From JALORV01 sp963754065 (GTDB lineage Bacteria; Pseudomonadota; Gammaproteobacteria; Burkholderiales; Burkholderiaceae_F), in contig CAVWFH010000017.1 in assembly GCA_963754065.1 (NCBI GenBank), positions 1 to 64,000 of the forward strand: 64,000 nucleotides of DNA, written 5' to 3'. Each line of letters starts with the position of its first letter. Position 1 is the stretch's first letter. Position numbers and translations under genes: made by a program. Below, one piece after another: positions 18,271 to 27,596 of this stretch. The notes under the pieces were generated by a model. The model was not told the origin of the DNA. It was given only the letters and a program-made list of their open reading frames with translations, and did no database searches.

Positions 18271-19779
18271 TCAATCAACCTCGTGAAAGGCCTGTTCCCG
18301 GGTCTTGCTGATCTGCGGCAGCGCGACGATGACAACGAGCGCAGCGGCCATCAGCAGCAGCGTCAGTGACAGCGGGCGTGTGAAGAAAACGGTCGGGTCG
18401 CCACGCGACAGCAGCATCGCCCGGCGCAGGTTTTCTTCCATCATTGGGCCGAGGATGAATCCCAGGATCAACGGTGCCGGTTCACAGCGCAGCTTGTAGA
18501 AGAGATACCCCACCACGCCGAAGGCCGCGGTCATCGTGACATCGAACGAATTGTTGTTGATCGAATAGACGCCGATGCAGCAGAACACGAGTATCGCCGG
18601 GTACAGGAATCGATACGGCACCTTCAGCAGCTGCACCCACATGCCGATCAGGGGCAGGTTGAGGATCACCAGCATCAGGTTGCCGATCCACATCGATGCA
18701 ATCAGGCCCCAGAAGAGCGACGGATTGCTGGTCATCACCTGCGGGCCGGGCTGGATGTTGTGGATCGTCATGGCGCCGACCATCAGGGCCATCACCGCGT
18801 TCGGCGGAATGCCCAGGGTCAGCATCGGGATGAACGAGGTCTGAGCGCCCGCGTTGTTGGCCGATTCCGGTGCCGCCACACCGCGGATGTTGCCCTGTCC
18901 GAACGGAATCTTCGGATTGCGCGTCACCTTCTTCTCGACCGTGTAGGCGGCAAAGGCGGCGAGCAGCGCGCCGCCGCCCGGAAGCACGCCGAGTATGGAA
19001 CCCAGCGCGGTACCACGCAGCACCGCCGGCACCGCCTCCTTGAATTCCGCCATCGTGGGCAAAAGCTTGCCGACCTTGTCGGTGAAGACCTGCCGCTCGC
19101 CCTTGTGTTCGAGATTGGCAATGATCTCGGCAAAGCCGAACACGCCCATCGCGACGGAGACGAAGCCGATGCCATCGGACAGTTCCGGTATGTCGAAGTT
19201 GAAGCGCGCGACGCCCGAGTTGACGTCGGTGCCGACGAGTCCGAGCAGCAGACCCAGCAGGATCATCGCGATCGCCTTGACCAGCGAACCCGAGGCCAGC
19301 ACGACTGCGCCGATCAGTCCGAGAATCATCAGCGAGAAGTACTCGGCCGGCCCGAACTTGAACGCCAGTTCGACCATGGGGCCGGCCAGTGCGGCAAGGA
19401 TCAGCGTGCCGACCGTGCCGGCGAAGAATGATCCGAGAGCGGCCGTGGCCAGCGCCGCACCGGCGCGACCACGCCGCGCCATCTGGTAGCCGTCGATGCA
19501 GGTGACCACCGACGACGACTCGCCCGGCAGGTTCACCAGGATGGCAGTCGTCGAGCCGCCGTACTGCGCGCCGTAGTAGATGCCGGCCAGCATGATCAGC
19601 GCCGATGTCGGCTCGAGCGCATAGGTGGTCGGCAGCAGCATGGCCAGCGTGGCAATCGGTCCGATACCGGGCAGCACGCCGATCAGCGTGCCGATCAGCA
19701 CGCCGGCGAAGGCGTATGCAAGGTTCGCAAACGTCAGTGCCGTCGAGAAGCCGAGCGCGAGGTTGCTGATCAGGTCCAT
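18271..19779 (-). CDS. Tripartite tricarboxylate transporter large permease (TctA family)
   Basis: The 502-residue membrane protein has about a dozen hydrophobic segments and the conserved TctA blocks GVLPGIGPIATLAMLLP near the N-terminus and GSILGVLPGGGALLAAF in the middle. It forms the translocation channel of a tripartite tricarboxylate transporter, a secondary system using a periplasmic binding protein. It follows tctB by 10 bases. The substrate is not predictable: members of the family carry citrate, terephthalate and many other carboxylates. Confidence 0.93.
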   Translation of the reverse strand: MDLISNLALGFSTALTFANLAYAFAGVLIGTLIGVLPGIGPIATLAMLLPTTYALEPTSALIMLAGIYYGAQYGGSTTAILVNLPGESSSVVTCIDGYQMARRGRAGAALATAALGSFFAGTVGTLILAALAGPMVELAFKFGPAEYFSLMILGLIGAVVLASGSLVKAIAMILLGLLLGLVGTDVNSGVARFNFDIPELSDGIGFVSVAMGVFGFAEIIANLEHKGERQVFTDKVGKLLPTMAEFKEAVPAVLRGTALGSILGVLPGGGALLAAFAAYTVEKKVTRNPKIPFGQGNIRGVAAPESANNAGAQTSFIPMLTLGIPPNAVMALMVGAMTIHNIQPGPQVMTSNPSLFWGLIASMWIGNLMLVILNLPLIGMWVQLLKVPYRFLYPAILVFCCIGVYSINNNSFDVTMTAAFGVVGYLFYKLRCEPAPLILGFILGPMMEENLRRAMLLSRGDPTVFFTRPLSLTLLLMAAALVVIVALPQISKTREQAFHEVD

Positions 19780-19789
19780 TCGGCTTGCC

Positions 19790-20251
19790 TCAGTCCCGCA
19801 TGAAGGACGGCAGGACCGGGACCGTCATCGCGAGCCCGTAGATGAAGACGATGAGTACCAGGATGGCCAGACCCACCGTCAGCAGCAGCACATCACGCAG
19901 TTTGAACTCGTCGCCGCCGAGGCTCGAAATGACCACCAGCGCCGCGATCGAAACCAGCAGGCCGGCGGGACGCAGCAGCAGTCCGAACGCAACGACGGCA
20001 CCGAGCACGAGGATGAGCGGCTTGAAGTGAAACCGCGCCACCTGGCCGTCGTTCGTAGGGACCGTGAGCCCCTTGATCGAAACCACGACGCCGAGCAGCA
20101 GCAGCAGTCCGCCGAGCACGGTCGGAAAGAACGCCGGCCCCATGCGTGCTGCGGTCCCCATGTCGTACTGGCGCGCAAACACGACGAAGCCCAGTCCGAA
20201 CGCGGCGAACATCACCCCGGACCAGAAGTCCTTGGCATCCTTGATCTTCAT
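19790..20251 (-). CDS. Tripartite tricarboxylate transporter small permease (TctB family)
   Basis: The 153-residue protein has four predicted membrane segments. They include FWSGVMFAAFGLGFVVFA near the N-terminus, ending in a conserved-looking ARQYDMGTAARMGPAFFP segment typical of TctB, and two long hydrophobic stretches at the C-terminus. TctB is the poorly conserved small subunit that assembles with TctA. Its location between the binding protein and tctA in the usual C-B-A order supports the call more than sequence identity does. Confidence 0.9.
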   Translation of the reverse strand: MKIKDAKDFWSGVMFAAFGLGFVVFARQYDMGTAARMGPAFFPTVLGGLLLLLGVVVSIKGLTVPTNDGQVARFHFKPLILVLGAVVAFGLLLRPAGLLVSIAALVVISSLGGDEFKLRDVLLLTVGLAILVLIVFIYGLAMTVPVLPSFMRD

Positions 20252-20269
20252 GCGTGATCCCTGCGAGAC

Positions 20270-21253
20270 TCAGTCGACGCGTGCGCCGGAGAACTTCACG
20301 ACCTTTTCGTACTTGGCGAGTTCGTTGCGCACCAGCTCGGCGAACTGTTCGGAAGACATCGGTGCCGGTTCGGCCCCCATGCGCGCCAGGCGCTCGCGCA
20401 TCTCCGGTGTCTTCAGTGCGGCTGTCAGCGTCTGGTTCAGGCGCATGACGACCGGCGCCGGGGTGCCGGCCGGCGCGAAGACGCCGAACCAGGTGGACAC
20501 GTCGAACCCGGGCAAGCCGCTTTCGGCCATCGTCGGAACCTCGGGCAGCGAACTCGCGCGCTGCGGCGTGGTCACCGCAAGGGCCTTGAGCTTTCCGGCC
20601 TTGATCTGCGCCGACGCGGACGCGAGGTTGTCGAACATGAAATCAGTCTGCCCCGCCAGCAGTCCGAGCTGGGCCGGCCCCGCGCCAGCATAGGGAATGT
20701 GGACGGCCGAAACCTTGGCCTGCGACTTCAGCAGCTCGCCGGCCATGTGTCCCGCACTGCCATTGCCGCCGGACGCGTAGTTGAGCTGGCCCGGATGACT
20801 GCGCAGATAGTCCACCAGGTCACGAGCGGACGCCACCTTGAGCTGCGCCGCTCGCTCCGGCGTGATCACCAGGACATTGGGCACGTGCGCAATCAGCGTG
20901 ATGGGCACGAAGTCCTTGATCGGATCGTATGGCAGCTTGCGGAACAGCCACGGGTTGACCGCGTGCGTCGCCACTGCACCGATGGCCAGCGTGTAGCCGT
21001 CGGGCGCCGACTTGGCGACCTGGTCGACGCCGAGGTTGCCGCCCGCGCCCGGCCGGTTTTCCACGACGACAGTTCCGAGGGTGTCCTTGACGCGCTCTGC
21101 CAAGGCACGAGCGGCCGTGTCGAGCGGCCCGCCGGGCGGGTAGGGAACGATGAGCCGGATCGGACGCGTCGGAAAGGTGGCCGTCTGGGCGGTCGCGGCC
21201 GCTGTCACAGCGAGCACGGCGATGGCAGCCAGCGCGTGCAGGGCGCGTTTCAC
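20270..21253 (-). CDS. Bug/TctC-family periplasmic solute-binding protein
   Basis: The product of about 327 residues has a signal peptide (KRALHALAAIAVLAVTAAATAQ) followed by the Bug-family start FPTRPIRLIVPYPPGGPLD and the ligand-loop segment YASGGNGSAGHMAGELL. The GTG at 21253 is chosen because AAGGAG lies eight bases upstream and the signal peptide begins there; the frame itself stays open to 21412. It delivers a carboxylate-type ligand to the TctAB permease. Bug proteins are greatly expanded in Burkholderiales, consistent with the assigned lineage. Confidence 0.92.
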   Translation of the reverse strand: MKRALHALAAIAVLAVTAAATAQTATFPTRPIRLIVPYPPGGPLDTAARALAERVKDTLGTVVVENRPGAGGNLGVDQVAKSAPDGYTLAIGAVATHAVNPWLFRKLPYDPIKDFVPITLIAHVPNVLVITPERAAQLKVASARDLVDYLRSHPGQLNYASGGNGSAGHMAGELLKSQAKVSAVHIPYAGAGPAQLGLLAGQTDFMFDNLASASAQIKAGKLKALAVTTPQRASSLPEVPTMAESGLPGFDVSTWFGVFAPAGTPAPVVMRLNQTLTAALKTPEMRERLARMGAEPAPMSSEQFAELVRNELAKYEKVVKFSGARVD

Positions 21254-21345
21254 GAGTTGTCTCCTTGCACCGATAATTGTTATGAGCCGAATTAGAGCGG
21301 AAAACGGCCGTGCCGTGTCACCGTTCATGCGCCGCCTCATTGGAC

Positions 21346-21927
21346 ATGCAGACGACCTTCCTGACGACCTCGCGCCTGACGCTGGAGCCCATGGCAACCG
21401 GGCACGCCCCATTGCTTGCGGAATTCTTTCGCTTCAACGAGTCGCACTTGCGGCCGTGGGACCCGCCGCGGCCGCGTGGCGTCACCGAAATCGGCTTCTG
21501 GGAAGCGGAGGCCACGCGCGCAGCCGAGGACATCCGCGACGGCGCAGTGCTGCGGTGGCTGATGTTTCCGCTGGACGGCCCTCGACGCATCGTCGGCCGG
21601 GTCAATTACACGCAGCTGGTGCGCGGGCCGTTCCAGTCCTGCATGCTCGGTTATGCCATCGATCGCAGCGTCGAGGGCCAGGGCCTGATGTTCGAAGCAT
21701 TGCAGGCCACGCTGGGCCATGCCTTCGAAGTGCTGCAACTGCACCGCGTGCAGGCGAACCACCTGCCGGAGAACCACCGCAGCGCACGCCTGCTGCGACG
21801 ACTGGGATTTCGCATCGAAGGGCTGGCGCGTGACTATCTTTATGTCAACGGCGCGTGGCGTGACCACGTGCTGAACGCGTTGACCTATCCCCGGTTCGAT
21901 ACGCGCATCTACACGCCGACAGCCTGA
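21346..21927 (+). CDS. GNAT N-acetyltransferase, RimJ/RimL-like
   Basis: This GNAT-fold acetyltransferase of 193 residues resembles the ribosomal-protein alanine acetyltransferases. Its strand beta-4 segment is MLGYAIDRSVEGQGLMFEAL, with a Q/G-x-G-x-A-like acetyl-CoA loop degenerated to EGQGLM. The usual LHRVQANHLPENHRSARLLRRLGF block follows, ending in LYVNGAWRDHV. I chose ATG 21346, at the start of the domain, over the frame opening at 21310. It is divergent from the tctC gene. The specific substrate is unknown. Confidence 0.82.
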   Translation: MQTTFLTTSRLTLEPMATGHAPLLAEFFRFNESHLRPWDPPRPRGVTEIGFWEAEATRAAEDIRDGAVLRWLMFPLDGPRRIVGRVNYTQLVRGPFQSCMLGYAIDRSVEGQGLMFEALQATLGHAFEVLQLHRVQANHLPENHRSARLLRRLGFRIEGLARDYLYVNGAWRDHVLNALTYPRFDTRIYTPTA

Positions 21928-21961
21928 GCCGCGCCGACCCTGTGAGGGTGCGCGGAACATG

Positions 21962-22255
21962 TCACGCGGTCGGCCTCATCTGGAATCCACTGCCCAGCGC
22001 GTCGTCCTCCTCGGCGGCCGTGGCCGCCCGGGGTGTCACCGCGATTACGGTCGCACCGGCGGGACCTCGTCGCGACCAGGCCTGCAGCAGTTCGACCTGC
22101 TCGGGCGGTCCGACCACCACGGCCTCGACGCTGCCATCACCGCAGTTTCTCACCCAGCCCTCGAGGCCGAGCGCCTCGGCCTGCCGGCACATCGCGTGAC
22201 GAAATCCGACCCCCTGGACGCGCCCATGGATCAGCAGGTGCAGCGCGGCGATCAC
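21962..22255 (-). CDS. acyP: Acylphosphatase
   Basis: Acylphosphatase hydrolyses carboxyl-phosphate bonds. The 97-residue product carries the phosphate-binding loop HGRVQGVGFRH with its essential arginine, and the catalytic asparagine in GWVRNCGDGSVE. The GTG start at 22255 overlaps the stop of the CoA-transferase gene as GTGA, indicating coupled translation. A much longer open frame reaches 22507, but that lies inside the CoA-transferase gene and encodes arginine-rich, unrelated sequence. Confidence 0.9.
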   Translation of the reverse strand: MIAALHLLIHGRVQGVGFRHAMCRQAEALGLEGWVRNCGDGSVEAVVVGPPEQVELLQAWSRRGPAGATVIAVTPRAATAAEEDDALGSGFQMRPTA

Positions 22256-23475
22256 ACGACCCCCGCGGCACGCAGGCGCGCGATGTGATCCGGTGCGATT
22301 TGCAGCAGTTCCCGCAGTACCTCGTCGGTATGTTCTCCCAGCAATGGCGGTGCTCGTCCGTACTGCGCCGGTGTGTCCGAAAGCCGGATGGGATTCGCGA
22401 CCAGCGGTACGTGGCCTGCGAGCGCGTGCGGCAGGTCGATGCGCAGCCCGCGCGCGGCGACCTGCGGGTCGGCGAGTGCGTGCGCGATGTCGTTGATCGG
22501 ACCGCACGGCACGCCCGCTGCATCGAGTGCATCGACCCAGGACGACATCGTGCGCTCCCGCACCATCGCTTCCAGCAACGGGATCAGGGTGCTGCGATGA
22601 CGCACGCGGTCGGCGTTGCGGGCAAAGCGCGGATCGCGCGCGAGTTCCGGTCGTCCTGCCACTTCACAGAACTTCACGAATTGCGCGTCGTTGCCCACCG
22701 CGACGATGATGTGGCCGTCCGCTGCGGCGAAGACCTGGTACGGCACGATATTGGCGTGGGCATTGCCGGCACGGCCGGGCGCGCGGCCGCTCGTCAGGTA
22801 GTTCATGTTCATGTTGGCGAGCATCGCCAGCATGACGTCATACAGCGCCAGATCGATGTACTGGCCCTTGCCGGTACGGTCGCGGTGCGCGACGGCCGCG
22901 AGGATCGCCACGGTGGCGTACATCCCGGTCATCAGGTCGCTAACCGCCACGCCCGCTTTCTGCGGACCTCCACCCGGCCGGTCGTCGCGCTCGCCGGTGA
23001 TCGACATGAAGCCGCCGCTGCCCTGGATGATGAAGTCGTAGCCCGGGCGATCCCGATGCGGGCCGGTCTGCCCGAAGCCGGTGATCGAGCAGTAGATCAG
23101 GCGCGGATCGGCATTCGAGAGCGAGTCGTAGTCGAGTCCATATTTCGCCAGTTGATCGACCTTGTAGTTCTCTACGACGATGTCGGCCTGCCTTGCCAGC
23201 CGGCGCACGATGTCCTGGCCTTCGGGCCGCGCGATATCCACTGTGATCGAACGCTTGTTCCGATTGGCTGCGAGGTAATACGCCGCTTCCGACGTCTCTT
23301 TCCCGTCGGCGTCGCGCAGATAGGGTGGCCCCCAGGCGCGCGTGTCGTCGCCGCTGCCGGGCCGCTCGACCTTGATCACATCGGCGCCGAGGTCTGCGAG
23401 CAACTGCGTGCACCACGGTCCCGCGAGCACGCGGGTGAGGTCGAGGACACGCAGATGACCGAGTGCGGTTGTCAT
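22252..23475 (-). CDS. CaiB/BaiF family CoA-transferase
   Basis: Family III CoA-transferases exchange CoA between carboxylic acids. The 407-residue protein begins LRVLDLTRVLAGPWCTQLLADLGADVIKVERP. It has the expected catalytic aspartate segment, ASVKVGVAVSDLMTGMYA-like (here AGVAVSDLMTGMYA), and the FIIQGSGGFMSITG block. Length and layout are typical for the family. The acid substrate cannot be told from sequence; formyl-, succinyl- and carnitine-type members look alike. Acylphosphatase is coupled downstream. Confidence 0.9.
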   Translation of the reverse strand: MTTALGHLRVLDLTRVLAGPWCTQLLADLGADVIKVERPGSGDDTRAWGPPYLRDADGKETSEAAYYLAANRNKRSITVDIARPEGQDIVRRLARQADIVVENYKVDQLAKYGLDYDSLSNADPRLIYCSITGFGQTGPHRDRPGYDFIIQGSGGFMSITGERDDRPGGGPQKAGVAVSDLMTGMYATVAILAAVAHRDRTGKGQYIDLALYDVMLAMLANMNMNYLTSGRAPGRAGNAHANIVPYQVFAAADGHIIVAVGNDAQFVKFCEVAGRPELARDPRFARNADRVRHRSTLIPLLEAMVRERTMSSWVDALDAAGVPCGPINDIAHALADPQVAARGLRIDLPHALAGHVPLVANPIRLSDTPAQYGRAPPLLGEHTDEVLRELLQIAPDHIARLRAAGVV

Positions 23476-23543
23476 GCCGCGCGAGGTTAGCAGCGCCCTG
23501 GCGTTGCGGCGAGATCCTGGCGTCGGCCCTTTAGACTTGACCG

Positions 23544-24023
23544 ATGGCTAACGGGACACTGACGGGCAATGCATCGCAGGGCTGGCTGCGGCTCCGTGCG
23601 AACCTGTGGCCGCCCTTCATCGGCGCCGGCATCCGGGTCGAGCACATCGGCTCCGATTTCCGATCGATCACGGTGGCACTGCAGCAACGTTGGTACCGCC
23701 GCGGTCTCCTCGGCACGACCTCCGGTGGCTCGCTCTATGCGATGACCGATCCGTTCTTCTCGCTGATGGTGCGCAAGAGCCTCAGCTCCGATTACATCGT
23801 GTGGGACAAGGCCGGGTCGATCGAATACCTCGCGGCGGCGCGGGGCCGGGTCTGGGCCAGGCTCGAACTGCTGGAGGAGGACATGCAGCAGATCCGGCGC
23901 ATGACCGCGAACGGCGACAAGCATCTGCACCTGTTCGCGGTCGATGTGCGCGACGACGAGGGCATGACCATCGCGCGCATCGAGAAGATGATCTACGTGC
24001 GCCGCAAGCGAGGCCCCGCGTGA
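23544..24023 (+). CDS. DUF4442 (hotdog thioesterase-like) protein
   Basis: The 159-residue protein resembles DUF4442 members, which have a hotdog fold related to acyl-CoA thioesterases. It has LWPPFIGAGIRVEHIGSDF near the N-terminus, and GTTSGGSLYAMTDPFFSLM and KAGSIEYLAAARGRVWA further on. The family is uncharacterised; thioesterase activity is an inference from the fold. It is divergent from the CoA-transferase, and its stop overlaps the next start (GTGA), so it is coupled to the glycerophosphodiesterase gene. Confidence 0.8.
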   Translation: MANGTLTGNASQGWLRLRANLWPPFIGAGIRVEHIGSDFRSITVALQQRWYRRGLLGTTSGGSLYAMTDPFFSLMVRKSLSSDYIVWDKAGSIEYLAAARGRVWARLELLEEDMQQIRRMTANGDKHLHLFAVDVRDDEGMTIARIEKMIYVRRKRGPA

Positions 24024-24805
24024 GCCACTTCCGCGCCTGGCCCTGGCCGCGCGTCCTCGCGCATCGCGGTGCCGGAATGCTCGCGCCCGAAAACACGCTG
24101 GCTGCGTTGCGAGTCGGCCATGAACACGGATTCCGGGCGGTCGAGTTCGATGCCATGGTGCCGCTGGACGATGTGCCCGTGCTGATGCACGACGCGACGC
24201 TGGAACGCACGACCGGCGCCGCGGGTGCTGTCACCGCGCGCCGCGCCGACGAAATCGCGCAGTTGGATGCCGGTGCATGGCATTCGGGGGCGTTTGCGCG
24301 CGAGCCCGTGCCGCTGCTGGCGCAGGCACTGGATTACTGCCGCGGTCGCTCGATCTGGGTCAACGTCGAGATCAAGCCGTCGCCGGGCCATGAAGAACGG
24401 ACCGGGACCGTGGTCGCGAAGGCTGTCGCCCGCGCCTATGCCGATCTGGTTCGGCCCGGCGGGGACGACGCGGCGCGACTCGATCCGCGCATCCCCTTGC
24501 TGTCGTCGTTCGCCGAAGAGGCGATCGTCGCCGCGCGCACGGCGGCTTGCGACCTGCCGCGTGCACTGCTGGTTGATGCTGTCCCTGCCGACTGGCGCGA
24601 GCGCGTCGATCGACTCGGCGCGGTCTGCCTGAACACGAATCACCGGGGTCTTACGCCGGAAGTCGCCCGCGCGGTGAAGTCTGCGGGCTACTGGCTCTTC
24701 TGTTACACGGTCAATGAGCCGGAGCGCGCGCGCGAGTTGCTGGCGTGGGGCGTCGATGCGTTCTGCACGGACCGCATCGACCTGATCGGCCCGAATTTCG
24801 GCTGA
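24020..24805 (+). CDS. ugpQ: Glycerophosphodiester phosphodiesterase
   Basis: This TIM-barrel enzyme of 261 residues cleaves glycerophosphodiesters to glycerol 3-phosphate and an alcohol. Catalytic motifs are LAHRGAGMLAPENTLAAL (His and Arg, then Glu-Asn), VEFDAMV (metal-binding Glu/Asp) and LMHDATLERTT (second catalytic His). CLNTNHRGLT and FCYTVNEPERA complete the barrel. The GTG at 24020 overlaps the upstream stop; the open frame reaching further upstream lies inside the DUF4442 gene. It appears cytoplasmic, without a signal peptide, as in UgpQ. Confidence 0.92.
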   Translation: MSHFRAWPWPRVLAHRGAGMLAPENTLAALRVGHEHGFRAVEFDAMVPLDDVPVLMHDATLERTTGAAGAVTARRADEIAQLDAGAWHSGAFAREPVPLLAQALDYCRGRSIWVNVEIKPSPGHEERTGTVVAKAVARAYADLVRPGGDDAARLDPRIPLLSSFAEEAIVAARTAACDLPRALLVDAVPADWRERVDRLGAVCLNTNHRGLTPEVARAVKSAGYWLFCYTVNEPERARELLAWGVDAFCTDRIDLIGPNFG

Positions 24806-24829
24806 GAGGTGTCGGCCAGGCGCCGTCGG

Positions 24830-25468
24830 CTACTTCGGCGGTTGCGTCTCGACGAACGAAGGGCGCGCGATCAGTTTCTCGTAGTGACGCGCGAGGTTCG
24901 GATACTGCCCGCGCCAGTCGATCGAGCCGAACCGGAAGTCGATGTAGCCGAGCGCGCACCCGAGCGCGATGTCGGCCAGCGAATACATGTGGCCGTTGCA
25001 CCAGGCCTTTTCGCCGAGTCCGTGGCTCATGGCGGCAATCCCCGCGTGGATCTTGCCCATCTGGCGATCGATCCACTTCGGGCTTTGCTGCTCGGCCGGC
25101 CGCTGCGTCAACTCGAGCCGGACCAGAATCGACGCGTCGACCACGCCGTCACAGAGCGCCTCCCAGGTGCGGACTTCGGCGCGCTCCCGGCCCGACGGCG
25201 GAATCAGCTTGGCCAGAGGCGTCATGCCGTCCAGGTACTCGACGATCACGCGCGAGTCGAACACTGCGCCACCATCTTCCATGATCAGGCACGGCACCTT
25301 GCCCAATGGATTGGCCTCGAGGATGCGCGTATCCGGCGCCCAGACGTCCTCGAGTTCGAGGTGATAGTCGATGCGCTTCTCGGCCATCACGATGCGCACC
25401 TTGCGCACGTATGGGCTGGTCAGCGATCCCAGCAGGCGGATGTTCTTGGACACGCGGGATAAATTCAT
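24830..25468 (-). CDS. Glutathione S-transferase family protein
   Basis: The 212-residue protein has a thioredoxin-like N-terminal domain beginning LLGSLTSPYVRKVRIVMAEK, with the glutathione-contacting LGKVPCL cis-proline and DSRVIVEYLD segments. An all-helical C-terminal domain with YSLADIALGCAL follows. The SPYVRKV motif places the catalytic residue as serine. It resembles the stringent-starvation/YibF-like branch of GSTs. It is divergent from purB, with a 162-base shared upstream region. Confidence 0.88.
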   Translation of the reverse strand: MNLSRVSKNIRLLGSLTSPYVRKVRIVMAEKRIDYHLELEDVWAPDTRILEANPLGKVPCLIMEDGGAVFDSRVIVEYLDGMTPLAKLIPPSGRERAEVRTWEALCDGVVDASILVRLELTQRPAEQQSPKWIDRQMGKIHAGIAAMSHGLGEKAWCNGHMYSLADIALGCALGYIDFRFGSIDWRGQYPNLARHYEKLIARPSFVETQPPK

Positions 25469-25630
25469 TTGGTGTGGAAATGAGTATATCGGGACCGGCG
25501 GCCGCGTCGCCCCCGATGTGGCATTCGAGGTATCGAGTGATGCTCGTTTGCTACACTGGCGCGAGCTTGGTCCTCATCCCACCCGAGCGCGAAATTCCTT
25601 TCCGACAGGCTGCGCGCCTGCCGACACCCC

Positions 25631-26998
25631 GTGTCACTAGAACTGCTTTCCCTGACTGCCCTTTCTCCCCTGGACGGCCGTTATGGTCGCCAGACTGCCG
25701 AACTAAGGGAAGTGTTCTCCGAGTTCGCCTTCATGCGCGAGCGACTGCGCGTCGAAGTCGAATGGCTGGTGAATCTTTCGATGCTCGGGCTGCCGGAGCT
25801 GCCACGCCTGCCGCGCGAGGCCGAGGCGCGCCTGCGCCAGCTGGTAAGCGATTTTTCCATCGAGGACTGCACCGAGATCAAGGCCATCGAGGCGGAGACC
25901 AATCACGACGTCAAGGCGGTCGAGTACTTCATCAAGCGCCGCACCAAGGATGTCGCGGCGCTGGCGCACGCGGCCGAGTTCATCCATTTTGCCTGCACCT
26001 CCGAGGACATCAACAATGTCGCGCATGCGCTGATGCTCGAGCGTGGCCGCTTTGTGCTGCAGGGCCGACTCCGCGGTGTGCATGCGCAGCTGCGCGAGTA
26101 CGCGCACGGTTACGCCGAACTGCCGATGCTGTCGCGCACGCACGGCCAGCCCGCCAGTCCGACGACTGTCGGCAAGGAGTTTGCCAACGTCGCGGTACGA
26201 CTCGCCGCATCGATCGACGCGATCGCGCGCGTGCCGCTGCTGGCCAAGATGAACGGGGCCGTCGGCAACTTCAACGCGCACCTGGCTGCCTATCCGACGA
26301 TCGACTGGGAAAAATTCGCGCGCAACGTCGTCGAAGGTCTCGGACTGACGTTCAACCCGCACACGATCCAGATCGAGCCGCACGACTACATGGCGGAACT
26401 GCTCGACGCGATCGCACGCGCCAACACAGTGCTGCTCGACCTCGACCGCGACCTCTGGGGCTACATCGCGCTGCGCTACTTCAGGCAGAAGCTGAAAGCC
26501 GGCGAGATCGGCTCGTCGACGATGCCACACAAAGTCAACCCGATCGACTTCGAAAACTCCGAAGGCAATCTCGGACTGGCGAATGCGGTGCTGCGGCACC
26601 TGGCCGAGAAATTGCCCGTCTCGCGCTGGCAGCGCGATCTCACGGATTCCACAGTTCTCCGCAATCTAGGCGTGGCGTTCGGCTACTCGCTGGTCGGCAT
26701 CGAGTCCTGCCTGCGCGGCCTGAGGAAGCTCGAAGTCAACGAGGATCAACTGCGCGCCGATCTCGACGACGCATGGGAAGTGCTGGCCGAGCCGGTGCAG
26801 ACGGTGATGCGACGCTACGGCGTGCCGAATCCCTACGAACAGCTCAAGGCGCTTACCCGCGGCAAGGGCATCACCCGGGACGCCCTGCAGGAGTTCATCC
26901 GCTCCCTCGCGATTCCCGTCGAAGCACGTGATGCGCTGCTGGCGCTGACGCCTGCAAGCTATATCGGCAAGGCTGCCGAACTGGCGCGGCGCGCCTGA
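25631..26998 (+). CDS. purB: Adenylosuccinate lyase
   Basis: PurB catalyses two fumarate-releasing steps in purine synthesis, SAICAR to AICAR and adenylosuccinate to AMP. The 455-residue protein starts LTALSPLDGRYG as in E. coli PurB. It has HFACTSEDINN, the LSRTHGQPASPTTVGKEFANV block with the catalytic histidine, and the fumarase-superfamily signature GSSTMPHKVNPIDFENSEGN containing the flexible-loop serine. The start codon is GTG at 25631. It is a monocistronic housekeeping gene here. Confidence 0.96.
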   Translation: MSLELLSLTALSPLDGRYGRQTAELREVFSEFAFMRERLRVEVEWLVNLSMLGLPELPRLPREAEARLRQLVSDFSIEDCTEIKAIEAETNHDVKAVEYFIKRRTKDVAALAHAAEFIHFACTSEDINNVAHALMLERGRFVLQGRLRGVHAQLREYAHGYAELPMLSRTHGQPASPTTVGKEFANVAVRLAASIDAIARVPLLAKMNGAVGNFNAHLAAYPTIDWEKFARNVVEGLGLTFNPHTIQIEPHDYMAELLDAIARANTVLLDLDRDLWGYIALRYFRQKLKAGEIGSSTMPHKVNPIDFENSEGNLGLANAVLRHLAEKLPVSRWQRDLTDSTVLRNLGVAFGYSLVGIESCLRGLRKLEVNEDQLRADLDDAWEVLAEPVQTVMRRYGVPNPYEQLKALTRGKGITRDALQEFIRSLAIPVEARDALLALTPASYIGKAAELARRA

Positions 26999-27116
26999 TC
27001 TAGCCCGGGTTTGCCTGATTCGAATTCGTGGCCGGCTACGGAATAATCGCGTCGGTCCGGCTGTTCGGGCGGATGTCTGCTGTCGTTCGATCAGTCACCT
27101 GACCTCGGGGGAACAA

Positions 27117-27575
27117 ATGAAGTGGTCGAAGTTCTTGTTGGCTGCCGCTGCAACAGCCACTGCGGTGTCGGCGGTGCCGGTGCAGGCACAGTTTTCCAAG
27201 CCGGAAAGGGCGGTCCAGTACCGCCAGGCCGCGTTCACGCTCATGAACAATCACATGGGCCGCATTTCCCAGGCCGTGCAGGGCAAGATCCCGTACGACA
27301 AGGACGCCGTCGTGCGCAGCGCCGAAATCATCGAAATTGTCGGCAAGCTTCCCTATGAGGCGTTCACGCCGGGCAGCGACCTGCTCGAGTCGAAGGCGAA
27401 GCCGTCGATCTGGAAGGAAGAGGCGAAGTTCAAGCAACTCGCGGCCGACATGCAGGCCGAGACCGTCAAGCTGACGGCTGCGGCGAAGACCGGCAACCTG
27501 GACACCATTCGCAACCAGTTCCGTGCGACGGCGAAAAGTTGCGACGCCTGTCACGACGCCTACCGGGAAAAGTGA
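27117..27575 (+). CDS. Cytochrome c' (class II, periplasmic)
   Basis: The 152-residue protein has a signal peptide (about residues 1-24, ending VQAQ). A four-helix bundle follows, closed by a C-terminal haem c motif CDACH (Cys142, Cys145, His146). RQAAFTLMNNHMGRI near the N-terminus of the mature chain is typical of the family. Cytochromes c' bind NO and CO and are associated with nitrosative stress protection. GGGG upstream of the ATG can act as a ribosome site. It is convergent with a cytochrome b561 gene, a frequent electron-transfer companion. Confidence 0.92.
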   Translation: MKWSKFLLAAAATATAVSAVPVQAQFSKPERAVQYRQAAFTLMNNHMGRISQAVQGKIPYDKDAVVRSAEIIEIVGKLPYEAFTPGSDLLESKAKPSIWKEEAKFKQLAADMQAETVKLTAAAKTGNLDTIRNQFRATAKSCDACHDAYREK

Positions 27576-27596
27576 TCTTCGGCCGCAGCCCGCGCC

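Noticed and set aside
16393..18369. 658-codon plus-strand frame opposite gamma-glutamyltransferase
   Set aside because: The minus strand encodes a complete GGT with its catalytic threonine; the plus-strand translation has no recognisable motif.
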